From Planctomycetaceae bacterium (lineage in GTDB: Bacteria; Planctomycetota; Planctomycetia; Pirellulales; Pirellulaceae): DNA of 64,000 bases. The position numbers and the translations under genes were made by a program. The DNA lies in contig JAEUIQ010000021.1 in assembly GCA_016794985.1 (NCBI GenBank), positions 62,001 through 126,000 on the forward strand, given 5' to 3'. Positions 52,727 through 61,723 of the stretch are shown here, in pieces. Every line of letters begins with the position of its first letter. Positions within the stretch are counted from its first letter, which is position 1. The notes below the pieces were generated by a model. That model ran no database searches. It saw only the letters and a program-made list of their open reading frames with translations, and had not been told where the DNA came from.

Positions 52727-55084
52727 ATGTTGAATCGTTGGTTTGACCGAAGTACGAGTTGGATTGCCGTTCACCCGCCGCTTGCCACCGCCTTGATTGT
52801 GGTGATTAGCATTGGTGCATTAGCCGGTTATCTTGATCCAGGTTGGGTGAAACGGATTTGGAGCACTATCACCCAAACCAACGGTGAGACGACAAACGTA
52901 ACAACGACATCCGGTACCGTCCCATCTAAATCTAACGCCGAGCGTCCGACTGTTGGTGTTAGTCGTCGTGCTCAGATCCAGTCGAACCCAGATGCAATAA
53001 TCGTGGTGGAGACACCGGATCTTTTTACACAGGCTGGATGGGATGCCTATCGCGCAATTGTTCGCGAGCTTGAGAGTTTGGAGCATGTCGCCGAGGTCAG
53101 CTCTTTGGAATCGGTTCCGGCCATGAATTTGTTTGGCTTGGCGGACCCGATATTTCCTCGCATTCCTGCATCACCGGAACGATTTCTTCGCGCCAAGGAA
53201 CGCGCATTGTCGCATCCATTCTTGGTGGGGCAAATGATTTCGGCCGATGGACAGACCTCTTTGCTGATGGTGAGTTTTGACTTCTTGATGATTCAATCGG
53301 ATCAGGATTGTATCGAGGGGCTGCGACTCGCCGCTGAAAAAGCTGCCGCTCGGTTTCCCAACACGCGATTCACTTTCACAGTAACCGGCCGTGTGCCCAT
53401 TGTGCTGTCCTCGGTCCAAGGTCAGGACAACGATCGCTTTAAGTATCAATTGATTGGCTATACCATCATTGTGTTGATGAGCGTGATCTTGTTTCGGGGT
53501 GTTTCGGCAGTTGTTATTGTCACGTTGGCTTCGGCAATGGGAGTGTTCTGGACGGTGGGCTACTCTCGATATTTTGATGTTGACTTCAATCCGTTGGTCA
53601 ACGTGATTCTGCCGGTTTTGGTCAGTTTGGTGGGTTTCACTGATGGGGTTCATTTGATGACCACGATTCGTCGAAACCGGGCCAGCGGAGCGACCGGATT
53701 GGAGGCTGCCGCGCAAGGCATTCGCCAAGTCGGCTTGGCCTGTGCTTTGACTAGTCTGACCACGGCCATTGGTTTGGGTTCGCTGATGTTGGCCGAGCAT
53801 CGAATCGTTCAAGAATTTGGGAAATGCAGTGTGGTCGGAGTGACCTTGACTTTTGTCGCAGTCATCACCTGCATCCCGGTTGCATGTTGGTCGCCATTGG
53901 GTAATCGCATGCATGTCGGGCACGAACATAGTTTGGTCGAAAAACATCTTGGTCGTATTGGTCTGCTGATCGATATTGTCTTGAAGTACAAACGAATGAC
54001 CAGTTTGATCGGAATTGTTCTGTTGGTCATCGCCTGCGGAATTAGCAGTTCATTGCGTCCCGATCAACGCGTGGCAACGACCTTACCTCGATCGAGCGAG
54101 GCTGCCTTGGGCATGGCGAAAATGGATCAGGCGATGGGTGGGCTAGAATTCGCCAGAGTCGACTTGAACTGGACTGAAAATAGAGCGTGGGACGATCCAG
54201 TGGTGGCGCGGTGTATTGGCCGAGTCGATGAAATTTTGCAAAACGAACCCTTGCTGGGCCATCCCTTGTCGATCCGAACGATCGTTGCGGCTTTGGCGGG
54301 TGCACCGTCGTCACCCGATCAAATGAGTCTGGCGGAATTGCTGCCGCCATCCATTTCAGAGACCTACTACAACCCAAAAAACAACATGGCTACGGTGACG
54401 TTTCGAGTCAAAGACTTGGGGATTGCCGCGTACAGCCCTGTCTTCGAGCGTGTCGAAACGCAACTGCGGCAGCTTCGTGACGAATTTCCCGGATTTCGCG
54501 CGGAGTTGACTGGTGGAGCCGTTTGGCGATGGGAAAATCTGTATCAGATCCTGATCGATTTGTTGTTGAGTCTGGGTTCGGCCATGGTCATCATCTTTGT
54601 CGTCCTGGGGTTGGTTTTTCGGAGTGCCACTATTGGATTGATTTCCATAATACCGAACGTTTTTCCATTGGCCGCCGCTGGGGTGTACCTCGTCATGGTG
54701 GGCCAGTCGCTGGAGATCGTAACAGTTTGTGCATTCACGGTGTGCTTGGGTATTGCCGTGGACGATTCGATTCACTTTTTGGCCCGCTATCAAGAAGTTC
54801 GCGCTGCGAATCCGACCCTAGATCGTGACCAAGCCATTCGAGAGGCCTTCACCAACGTCGGGACCGCGTTGATCATTACCACTTTGGTGTTGCTGGCGGG
54901 ATTTGCGAGTGTTTTTCTGGCCGATTCTCGCGATCATATTATTTTTGCCACGATGGGAACGATCACTTTGACGGTAGCTTTGTTTGCGGATCTATTGATC
55001 TTACCGGCTCTGCTATCTTGGATTGGTGACTCAAGTTCTTTGCCGGAAGGAACCGTTGGATCGTCGGACTCGGGCGGTACGTGA
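52727..55084 (+). CDS. MMPL/RND-family transporter
   Basis: Membrane protein of 785 residues with the symmetrical RND layout: one helix, a large periplasmic loop (about 50-240), five helices including GVFWTVGYSRYFDVDFNPLVNVILPVLV (in part) and DGVHLM, then the second half with the same pattern ending in ITLTVALFADLLILPALLSW. The acidic residues in the GIAVDDSIHF and VGFTDGVHLM helices are at the places where proton-relay aspartates lie. Relatives export lipids, hopanoids or hydrophobic compounds. The ATG at 52727 lies 2 bases after the preceding stop, so the two genes are coupled. Confidence 0.88.
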   Translation: MLNRWFDRSTSWIAVHPPLATALIVVISIGALAGYLDPGWVKRIWSTITQTNGETTNVTTTSGTVPSKSNAERPTVGVSRRAQIQSNPDAIIVVETPDLFTQAGWDAYRAIVRELESLEHVAEVSSLESVPAMNLFGLADPIFPRIPASPERFLRAKERALSHPFLVGQMISADGQTSLLMVSFDFLMIQSDQDCIEGLRLAAEKAAARFPNTRFTFTVTGRVPIVLSSVQGQDNDRFKYQLIGYTIIVLMSVILFRGVSAVVIVTLASAMGVFWTVGYSRYFDVDFNPLVNVILPVLVSLVGFTDGVHLMTTIRRNRASGATGLEAAAQGIRQVGLACALTSLTTAIGLGSLMLAEHRIVQEFGKCSVVGVTLTFVAVITCIPVACWSPLGNRMHVGHEHSLVEKHLGRIGLLIDIVLKYKRMTSLIGIVLLVIACGISSSLRPDQRVATTLPRSSEAALGMAKMDQAMGGLEFARVDLNWTENRAWDDPVVARCIGRVDEILQNEPLLGHPLSIRTIVAALAGAPSSPDQMSLAELLPPSISETYYNPKNNMATVTFRVKDLGIAAYSPVFERVETQLRQLRDEFPGFRAELTGGAVWRWENLYQILIDLLLSLGSAMVIIFVVLGLVFRSATIGLISIIPNVFPLAAAGVYLVMVGQSLEIVTVCAFTVCLGIAVDDSIHFLARYQEVRAANPTLDRDQAIREAFTNVGTALIITTLVLLAGFASVFLADSRDHIIFATMGTITLTVALFADLLILPALLSWIGDSSSLPEGTVGSSDSGGT

Positions 55085-55204
55085 ACAATATTTTGGTACC
55101 CCAGGTTGCCAAGAATCATTGTTTTTAGATTATGGAACGTGCGCTGGCGTAACCGCATGTTGGCGGTGCAATCGTTGTACAATCGCATCCATTATGAGCA
55201 ACTT

Positions 55205-56491
55205 ATGAAATCCCCTAAGAACCTTGTTGTGGCCCAATCTGGCGGTCCTAGTTGTGTAATCAATAGCACGCTCCGCGGAATTGTCGAGGCGGCGCGCGAT
55301 CTGGATGGAATTGGAACGGTTTACGCCGCGCGCCATGGTATCGAGGGTGTGCTCAAGGAAGAGTTGTTGGACATGTCTCAGCAGGCCGCTGAGGAGATCG
55401 CGTTGTTGCGAGTGACCCCGGCGGCGGGATCGATTGGAACTTGTCGGTACAAGCTGAAGCCAAAACAGACCGAAGACTTCGAACGCGTGATTGAAGTGTT
55501 TCGTGCCCACGATGTAGGCTATTTCATTTACATTGGCGGCAATGACTCAATGGACACGGCCAACAAGATCTCGCAATTAGCTGCCTCGCGAGGTTTGGAT
55601 TTGGTGGTCGCTGGTGGGCCCAAGACCATCGACAATGACGTGGGTGATAGTGAATTTCAGCTGATTGACCATACGCCCGGATATGGTTCTTGCGCGAAGT
55701 ATTGGATGCATGCGGTTCAATATGCAGATCAGGAAAATCGAGGTTCGTGTCCGGCCGATCCGGTCTTGGTGCTCCAGGCCATGGGACGCAAGATCGGTTT
55801 TATCCCCGCGGCCGCGCGCTTGGCCGATCCGCGGCGGGAAATGCCGCTTCAGATATATTTGGCCGAAAGCCCGTGTTCATTGGCTCAACTCCATGAAAAC
55901 GTGAATGCCCAACTGCAAAAGGATGGGCGGTGCTTGGTGGTGGTCAGCGAAGGGTTCGATGTTGGAGAATTTGGGCAGGTCAAAGACAGCTTTGGACACA
56001 CCCAGTTTGGATCGAGCGAGTCTTCTGTGGCTCAGATTGTGACCAATTACCTGAACCAAACTGGTCTTTGTGTGAAAGGGAAAGCACGCTTGAATATTCC
56101 TGGAACCGACCAACGCCATTCGATGGCCTATGCATCGACGGTAGACTTGGATGAGGCCTACCGGGCTGGTCAACAGGCTGCTGTCTTGGTTGCCCAAGGT
56201 ACTAACGGAATGATGTCCACGATTCTGCGTGAACCAGGATCCGTCTACCAGGTGCGTTACGGCGCTGTCCCGCTCGAACAGGTTGCCTTGAGCGAGCGAA
56301 CCTTTCCAACAAGCTGGATCGCTTCCTCCGGCTTCGACGTGACCGATGATTTCTTGGCCTACGCGAGACCACTGGTCGGGGAAGAGATGTTGACGTTACC
56401 CATGATCGATGGTCGCCAAAGGATGGCCAGACTACAGCCTTGTTACGCACAACCAGTATTGTCGGCCTACATCCCCCAAGCGGATCGATAA
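55205..56491 (+). CDS. pyrophosphate-dependent 6-phosphofructokinase
   Basis: Protein of 428 residues of the PfkA superfamily. GGNDSMDTANK at 111-121 and PKTIDNDV at 139-146 hold the features of pyrophosphate-dependent enzymes: an aspartate where ATP-using enzymes have glycine in GGDGS, and lysine in place of glycine before TIDND. It would phosphorylate fructose 6-phosphate with pyrophosphate, reversibly, thereby saving ATP in glycolysis and also acting in gluconeogenesis. The ATG at 55205 gives MKSPKNLVVAQSGGPSCVIN at the correct place; an upstream frame start at 55106 adds unrelated residues. It is a single gene, with no other glycolytic gene near. Confidence 0.92.
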   Translation: MKSPKNLVVAQSGGPSCVINSTLRGIVEAARDLDGIGTVYAARHGIEGVLKEELLDMSQQAAEEIALLRVTPAAGSIGTCRYKLKPKQTEDFERVIEVFRAHDVGYFIYIGGNDSMDTANKISQLAASRGLDLVVAGGPKTIDNDVGDSEFQLIDHTPGYGSCAKYWMHAVQYADQENRGSCPADPVLVLQAMGRKIGFIPAAARLADPRREMPLQIYLAESPCSLAQLHENVNAQLQKDGRCLVVVSEGFDVGEFGQVKDSFGHTQFGSSESSVAQIVTNYLNQTGLCVKGKARLNIPGTDQRHSMAYASTVDLDEAYRAGQQAAVLVAQGTNGMMSTILREPGSVYQVRYGAVPLEQVALSERTFPTSWIASSGFDVTDDFLAYARPLVGEEMLTLPMIDGRQRMARLQPCYAQPVLSAYIPQADR

Positions 56492-56646
56492 GTAGCTCCG
56501 ATATAGGCCCGTTGCGGTTCATGCTCGAATTGTCACATGGCTGTGTCATGTCGTGGTTCGGGAATTGCAGCTCTTGAGATGGGCGAACATAATGCAGGCG
56601 AGCGGCTTGTCTCGGGACCCATCCACCGATAGTTTGAGTTGAGTAC

Positions 56647-58371
56647 ATGATCCTTGCGAATCTGCCCGGCGAGTGGTTGACTAGCTTTTGGTTGTTGTCG
56701 ATTGGCGCGGGGATCGGGTTGATCCTGCTGGTACTTTCGTTGCTGCTCTTTTGGTTGGGTGGACGATTTGGCCTCGGAAAACTAGTCGATTCCAGCCCTG
56801 GGGCGTTCACAGTAATCGGCGGACTCTTGAGCTTGGGGTTCTTGGCCGGGGGATTGTTTGCTTGGAATTGGTTCACCGCCGCGGGTCAAGAAGTCAACTG
56901 GATTTTGGCTTTTTTATTGTTGGTCCCAGGGTGTTCGTTCCTCGGTTTCGGGACCGCCGCCATGTTTCGGGCTCGGGCCCAGGAACAAATGTTCGAGTGG
57001 TTGCAGGAGGGGGTCGGGCTGTGGCTTTTGGTCATTTCCGGAGTGCTCGGGGTTTTTGCCGTGTTTGGGATTTTGGGCCAACAAGTTCCGATGATTCGGT
57101 TTGTGGCTCGGCCGGTGGCGATGCTGGAAAGTGTGCGAAGAATTCCATTGACTGGGCTGCAGCCGGAGATTCGCGTCAAAGTGCTGCCCGCCAGCATCGA
57201 TGATTCTGGCTCCCCGGTGAAGGTTGATTTCAGGGGGGGCGAGTTGAAGCGAATCGGATTCTTGTCCGAACAACGGATCGAGTTTTCGCCGATTCCCATT
57301 ACTCCTCAATCGGACCGAGAGAAGATTTTGGAATTGCCTGGGTCATCTGAGATGGTCTACTTTTCGGCTCTGGATGTCGCCGAAAAACTCCCCAAAGACT
57401 ATATCGAAAACTTGTACGTCAGAAATCTCAGTGATCGAGAGCTGGATTTGACGATTTCGCTGGAAACTCAACCGGAGTTCCCTCAAGTCAATGGGATATT
57501 TGTCGTGGGATTGGCAACCTGGGGCGCGTTCCTGATCATTTTGTTTCAATCCGCGTTGATGCCAAAAGAGTCCGCGATATCGTGGTCAACATTCAAGACT
57601 GAAACAAGTCAACCGTTGTTTATGATCCTGTTGGGCGTCGGAATCGTCTTTTTGGTAATTGCACTTTACATTCCTTACAATACTTTCGGTGAAGACATCA
57701 AAATGTACGTCACCACCGGACGTCCCGTGATTTTATTGCTTTCGATCTTCTTTGCGGTTTGGGCGGCGAGCAAAAGTGTTTCCGAAGAGATTGATGGCCG
57801 CACGGCTCTGACCGTTTTGGCTAAACCGTTGAGCCGACGTCAGTTCCTGGTCGGCAAGACGCTGGGGATTGGTTGGGCCGTGGGCATGTTGTTTTTGGTC
57901 ATCGGCTTGGTGTTCTTATTCTTGGTTTCGTACAAAACGATTTACGATGGGGTCGAGTCATCGAAAGGCGCCTTGCCATGGCAGGACGGCTATGCAGAGA
58001 TGGCCAAAGTTGGCCCCGCTTTGGTGTTGGGTTACATGGAGACGATGATTTTCGTCTTTGTAAGTGTGATGATTTCGACACGGTTGGCCATCGTCTCGAA
58101 TTTGATGATCTGTTTTTCGATTTACATTTTGGGACACATCACGCCAATGCTGTTAGAGAAGGAAGATACCTTCGAATCGGTGACCGTCGTTGGCCAAGCG
58201 ATCACCACGATTATTCCAGTATTGGAACACTTCGATGTGAGCGCGGCAATTGTTGGTGAAGCAACCGTCCCAGCCGCTTACATGGGTTGGACGCTGGTCT
58301 ACACAGCGCTCTACAGTGGTGTGGCTTTGCTGATCGCGTTGATTCTGTTCGAAGACCGCGACTTGTCCTAA
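56647..58371 (+). CDS. ABC-2 type transport permease
   Basis: Membrane protein of 574 residues with about nine hydrophobic segments and an extracytoplasmic domain of some 150 residues (around 170-290). The C-terminal half (FFAVWAASKSVSEEIDGRTA, then LTVLAKPLSRRQFLVGKTLG) matches the ABC-2/NosY-type permeases: a helix followed by the E-x-x-x-x-T-x-x-x-L-x-K-P-x-S-R coupling motif. Relatives export polysaccharides, antibiotics or help copper enzyme maturation. No ATP-binding subunit gene is adjacent, so its partner is encoded elsewhere. A strong terminator follows 11 bases after the stop. Confidence 0.85.
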   Translation: MILANLPGEWLTSFWLLSIGAGIGLILLVLSLLLFWLGGRFGLGKLVDSSPGAFTVIGGLLSLGFLAGGLFAWNWFTAAGQEVNWILAFLLLVPGCSFLGFGTAAMFRARAQEQMFEWLQEGVGLWLLVISGVLGVFAVFGILGQQVPMIRFVARPVAMLESVRRIPLTGLQPEIRVKVLPASIDDSGSPVKVDFRGGELKRIGFLSEQRIEFSPIPITPQSDREKILELPGSSEMVYFSALDVAEKLPKDYIENLYVRNLSDRELDLTISLETQPEFPQVNGIFVVGLATWGAFLIILFQSALMPKESAISWSTFKTETSQPLFMILLGVGIVFLVIALYIPYNTFGEDIKMYVTTGRPVILLLSIFFAVWAASKSVSEEIDGRTALTVLAKPLSRRQFLVGKTLGIGWAVGMLFLVIGLVFLFLVSYKTIYDGVESSKGALPWQDGYAEMAKVGPALVLGYMETMIFVFVSVMISTRLAIVSNLMICFSIYILGHITPMLLEKEDTFESVTVVGQAITTIIPVLEHFDVSAAIVGEATVPAAYMGWTLVYTALYSGVALLIALILFEDRDLS

Positions 58372-58381
58372 TTGTGCAGTG

Positions 58382-58406
58382 TTGGCGTTCGCGCCAAATG
58401 TTTTTT
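58382..58406 (+). terminator. intrinsic terminator after the ABC permease
   Basis: TTGGCG-TTCG-CGCCAA at 58382-58397 is a perfect 6-bp stem closed by a UUCG tetraloop, followed by three bases and TTTTTT at 58401-58406. It starts 11 bases downstream of the permease stop codon and lies between convergent genes; on the minus strand there is no matching T-tract. Confidence 0.85.
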
Positions 58407-58534
58407 CTGCCGGTCGTGGCTTGCTCTGCGTCCCGAAGTCGCTTCATATTTGAACAAAAGAAGACCCTGTTTGCAGTTCGAATCGCGAAGTCTCGGTTCA
58501 GTCAGCAAACCACGAAAATGGAAAGTTAGCCACC

Positions 58535-59023
58535 TTAGCTATCGTTCCAAGCGCCTTCTTCTTGGTAGTAACGCATGGTCAAAGCGGGGGAATAGAGGTG
58601 CAGTGTAATCAGGCCGCGGTCTTGGACCTCGTTAGTAATCAAATGAATGTCCGTATCGCAGCTAATCAAAACATTGCCTGGAGTGCACTGACGACGAGCA
58701 ACCGGCCTGACTCGGCCTCCGCCAACTTCTTGATAGGTAGTCTCAGTCGCAATGCCGTCCACGACTCGAACTCCGCATACGGTGCCAATATGATCGTGGA
58801 TCGGTGAACTTTGGCCGCTCCGCCAACAAATCACAACCAATTCGTACCATTGAGAACGCGCCAATACATTCCGCGCGTACCGGATGTTGTCAAACTTACA
58901 GGCCTCAATCATGTCCTCGGATGTGACCGGACTGTCCAGCAGTAGATTGTAGATTGTCGTTCGATCGCCCGGCCCCGTCCATGAATCGGCGTGGCGAATC
59001 AGTCGAACCAAGTCCTTGATCAT
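58535..59023 (-). CDS. cysteine dioxygenase type I
   Basis: Cupin enzyme of 162 residues that oxidises cysteine to cysteine sulfinate using non-haem iron. SSPIHDHIGTVCGVRVVDG contains His76 and His78 (iron) and Cys83, which in mammals crosslinks to a tyrosine; IHLITN holds the third histidine (His127), and the C-terminal LHLYSPALTMRYY contains the expected tyrosines. The ATG at 59023 is preceded by AGGT. It is shorter than eukaryotic CDO (about 200 residues), as usual in bacteria. Neighbours give no hint of taurine or sulfite use, so it may serve in cysteine detoxification. Confidence 0.92.
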   Translation of the reverse strand: MIKDLVRLIRHADSWTGPGDRTTIYNLLLDSPVTSEDMIEACKFDNIRYARNVLARSQWYELVVICWRSGQSSPIHDHIGTVCGVRVVDGIATETTYQEVGGGRVRPVARRQCTPGNVLISCDTDIHLITNEVQDRGLITLHLYSPALTMRYYQEEGAWNDS

Positions 59024-59193
59024 GAAATCGACCTAGGGGTAGTGTGAGAGAACCCGCAGACCGCTTAATCTAATGAGGTCCCTGGTTCGTTTGAATAGGG
59101 CTAACAAAGGTATTGGAGCGAATGGAGCAGTTTTCCCCAGCAGAAGATGGTTGATTGAAGCCTTTCTCACGTGCTCTTAGGATTATCTTCTTG

Positions 59194-60450
59194 ATGTTTT
59201 GCCAATCTCCCGATCACCCGGACGAATCAGATCCACCGATGGCAGTGTCTGTGGCTGCCAACTCGGTCGCGGGACGCCAACGGAATGCTGGTCGAGTGGC
59301 GATCGGTTTGGTTGCGCTGTTTGTGTTTTTGTCAATCGCCTACGTGGTTGCCACGGCAAAATGGCGCTGGGATGAGGCGATGACGGGACTTTCGCCAACG
59401 GAACATGGAAGCTACGTCTTCCGGTGGTGTCTTCGTAGTGCCTTGACTGAAGTTTTTGTGATTTGGTGGATCTTGGCGGTATCCGGGACGATCGGTAGCT
59501 TTCTCAATGTAGTGGTTTACCGGATGCCTCGTGGACTGTCGCTCAGCGGTACAGGCTCGAGCTGCGTTTGCTGTGGGACTCGGATCAAGTGGTACGATAA
59601 TCAACCTGTGGTTGGCTGGTTACTCCTCCAAGGCCGTTGCCGATCCTGTCACGAACCGATTTCCAGTCGTTATCCATTAGTGGAGTTTTTGGCCGTCATC
59701 TTAGGATTGGGGCTATTTCTGCTCACCGTGCAGACGACGCTGCTCGGGCCGGCGGTCGGTCGAGCCGCACCAAGTTTGCCGGATGTCTGGTATTACTTCT
59801 GGCTATTGCAACCGCTGCCTGCCCAGCGACTGTTGAACTTCTTTTACCTACTTCCCCCACTTATGGCCTGCCTGGCGATCGCTTGGGCGAGCTACGACAA
59901 CACCCGTTTGCCCATGCGATTTTATCTGGGGACTGGACTGCTTTGCGCAAGTGGCGCTGCCTTGTACCAACTTTGGTTGGGAGCCAAATTCACAGAGTGG
60001 TACGGTCGTCATGAATGGAGTGAAATTGAATTCCTCAGTCCTTCGGTCGACTTGCTTATCACTCGATTGATGGAGGAGCGGGTGTTAGGTTGGTTCGGCA
60101 GTAGTCCTGCCAATGGCGCGCCCGATTGGGCGACCTTGATCTTGGGGCAGAGCTTGGGAATGGCGTTTGGCTTGCTTTTCGGATGGACTTTGGCGGCAAC
60201 CGCCCGTTGGTTTGTTGCAGAATCGCAATCAACGGTACTGAGTCAATCGACATCGATCTTTGCACTGTTGGGCGTTGTCGGCGGCTGGTATTTGCCGTTG
60301 GCGATAGGGGTCTTGTGGTTCCTCGAACTGGCCATTCGCAGATGTGGGCAGCGATTCCAGTCGAGCCCGCCCCCTCGACCGCAACCGCTGTTGTTCTTGC
60401 TGCCCTATTATTATCTCGTATCGATTGCCGTTTGGCGTTGGTTTCCCTGA
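59194..60450 (+). CDS. prepilin peptidase-like protein (A24 family) with degenerate active site
   Basis: Protein of about 418 residues with eight or so hydrophobic segments. GTIGSFLNVVVYRMPRGLSL and the zinc-type CxxC pairs CVCCG and CRSCHEPISSRYPLVEF form the N-terminal methylase/zinc-finger part of type IV prepilin peptidases. In the C-terminal part the first catalytic region may be WASYDNTRLPMRF, but the second GxGDxK motif is not found; LSQSTSIFALLGVVGGW stands in its place. So it may be inactive as a protease. The start is uncertain: ATG at 59194 with AGGA upstream, TTG at 59155, or ATG at 59239. It lies near gspF and gspE of the same pathway. Confidence 0.8.
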   Translation: MFCQSPDHPDESDPPMAVSVAANSVAGRQRNAGRVAIGLVALFVFLSIAYVVATAKWRWDEAMTGLSPTEHGSYVFRWCLRSALTEVFVIWWILAVSGTIGSFLNVVVYRMPRGLSLSGTGSSCVCCGTRIKWYDNQPVVGWLLLQGRCRSCHEPISSRYPLVEFLAVILGLGLFLLTVQTTLLGPAVGRAAPSLPDVWYYFWLLQPLPAQRLLNFFYLLPPLMACLAIAWASYDNTRLPMRFYLGTGLLCASGAALYQLWLGAKFTEWYGRHEWSEIEFLSPSVDLLITRLMEERVLGWFGSSPANGAPDWATLILGQSLGMAFGLLFGWTLAATARWFVAESQSTVLSQSTSIFALLGVVGGWYLPLAIGVLWFLELAIRRCGQRFQSSPPPRPQPLLFLLPYYYLVSIAVWRWFP

Positions 60451-60462
60451 CCTGCGAAGATT

Positions 60463-61668
60463 CTAAAACGCGTCGCGCATGTTCATAATGGGCAAGAGGA
60501 GAGAAACGACGACAAACAAAATAACGCCGGACATAACGACGAGCAACAAAGGTTCAATCATCTTTACGGCCAGGTCCAACTTGCGACTGGTGCGTTTTTC
60601 CAGTGAATCGGCGATATCTACAAGTACCGAATCGAGGCTGTTTGATTCTTCCGCCACGGCGATCATTTCAGTAACGGTCCGCGGGAAGCTTCCGCTTTTA
60701 CTGAGCGGAGTTGCCAGAGACTCGCCCGATTTGATGTTTTCTGTTGCATTCCCGATCGCTTCGGCCAGGATCACATTACCGGCAGATTGGCTACTGATTT
60801 GTAGCGACTTGATGATCGGCACCCCGTTTGCCAACAATGTTCCCAGAACTCGACAAAATCGAGCCACGGCCAAGCTTTGATTGATCGCACCAAAAACCGG
60901 TACTTTCAGTTTAATGATATCAAGAACGCGTCGTCCGGCAGTTGTCGAAAAATAGAACTTGATCCCAATAATGGCGGCCACCAAGGCTCCCAAACCAAAA
61001 AAGAAGTATTGACGCATCCAATCACTGAAGCCCAAAAGAGCTTCGGTAATCCACGGCATACTGCCTTTCTTGCGTAGCTGCTCGAACATCTCACCAAACA
61101 TCGGTACAAAAAACACCAAGAGCACGACGATGACAATCGTGCCGATGGTAGCCAACATAAACGGGTATGCTAACGCCCCCACCGTACGCGATTTAAGATC
61201 CGCTTGCTCCTCGGTGAATTTTCCTACTCGTTCAAGGGCATCATCCAAGAACCCGCCCTCAGCCCCGGCTCGGGTCATGTTGATCGCAATATCGGAAAAA
61301 ACTTTGGGATGTCGCGAAAAGGTGTCGCCTAAACCTTCACCGTCTTCAACTCTTCGGTGGATATCTTCTAGCACCTCTTTCAAGCGACTGCTGGATGTCT
61401 GTTCGCGCAGAATATTGAGCGACCGCAATAACGGGACGCCACCGCGGAGCAAACCAGAGAGTTGATTATAAAAGACGCCCATCATTTGGGCGTTGATGCC
61501 TCCACCTAATGAGATCCCTTTACCCTTCGGACGCACGACCTTGACCGACAGTGGGAATAACTGTCGTCCACTAAGCTGTCCGATCGCTTCGCGTTGCGTC
61601 GCGGCGCTGGTCGTCCCAGAGACTCGATCGCCGGCCATCGTGCGGGCCACATATTCAAATTCAGGCAT
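60463..61668 (-). CDS. type II secretion / type IV pilus inner-membrane platform protein (GspF/PilC)
   Basis: Protein of 401 residues with two homologous halves, each a helical cytoplasmic domain and one or two membrane helices, as in GspF/PilC. Landmarks are FYNQLSGLLRGGVPLLRSLN, GEGLGDTFSRHPKVFSD and NMTRAGAEGGFLDDALERVG in the first half, and the matching VARFCRVLGTLLANGVPIIK and IAVAEESNSLDSVLVDIAD in the second. It anchors the assembly ATPase to the membrane. It follows gspE on the minus strand with a gap of 55 bases and converges on the prepilin peptidase gene 12 bases away. Confidence 0.95.
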   Translation of the reverse strand: MPEFEYVARTMAGDRVSGTTSAATQREAIGQLSGRQLFPLSVKVVRPKGKGISLGGGINAQMMGVFYNQLSGLLRGGVPLLRSLNILREQTSSSRLKEVLEDIHRRVEDGEGLGDTFSRHPKVFSDIAINMTRAGAEGGFLDDALERVGKFTEEQADLKSRTVGALAYPFMLATIGTIVIVVLLVFFVPMFGEMFEQLRKKGSMPWITEALLGFSDWMRQYFFFGLGALVAAIIGIKFYFSTTAGRRVLDIIKLKVPVFGAINQSLAVARFCRVLGTLLANGVPIIKSLQISSQSAGNVILAEAIGNATENIKSGESLATPLSKSGSFPRTVTEMIAVAEESNSLDSVLVDIADSLEKRTSRKLDLAVKMIEPLLLVVMSGVILFVVVSLLLPIMNMRDAF

Positions 61669-61723
61669 GATTGTTCCTACTCCTCCCTACACGGATCCGA
61701 TCGCAGTTTGGCCGTTGAGACTA

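Noticed and set aside
58440..58534. TTCGAATC-containing stretch as a tRNA T-arm
   Set aside because: No matching acceptor stem, anticodon arm or CCA end could be built around it.
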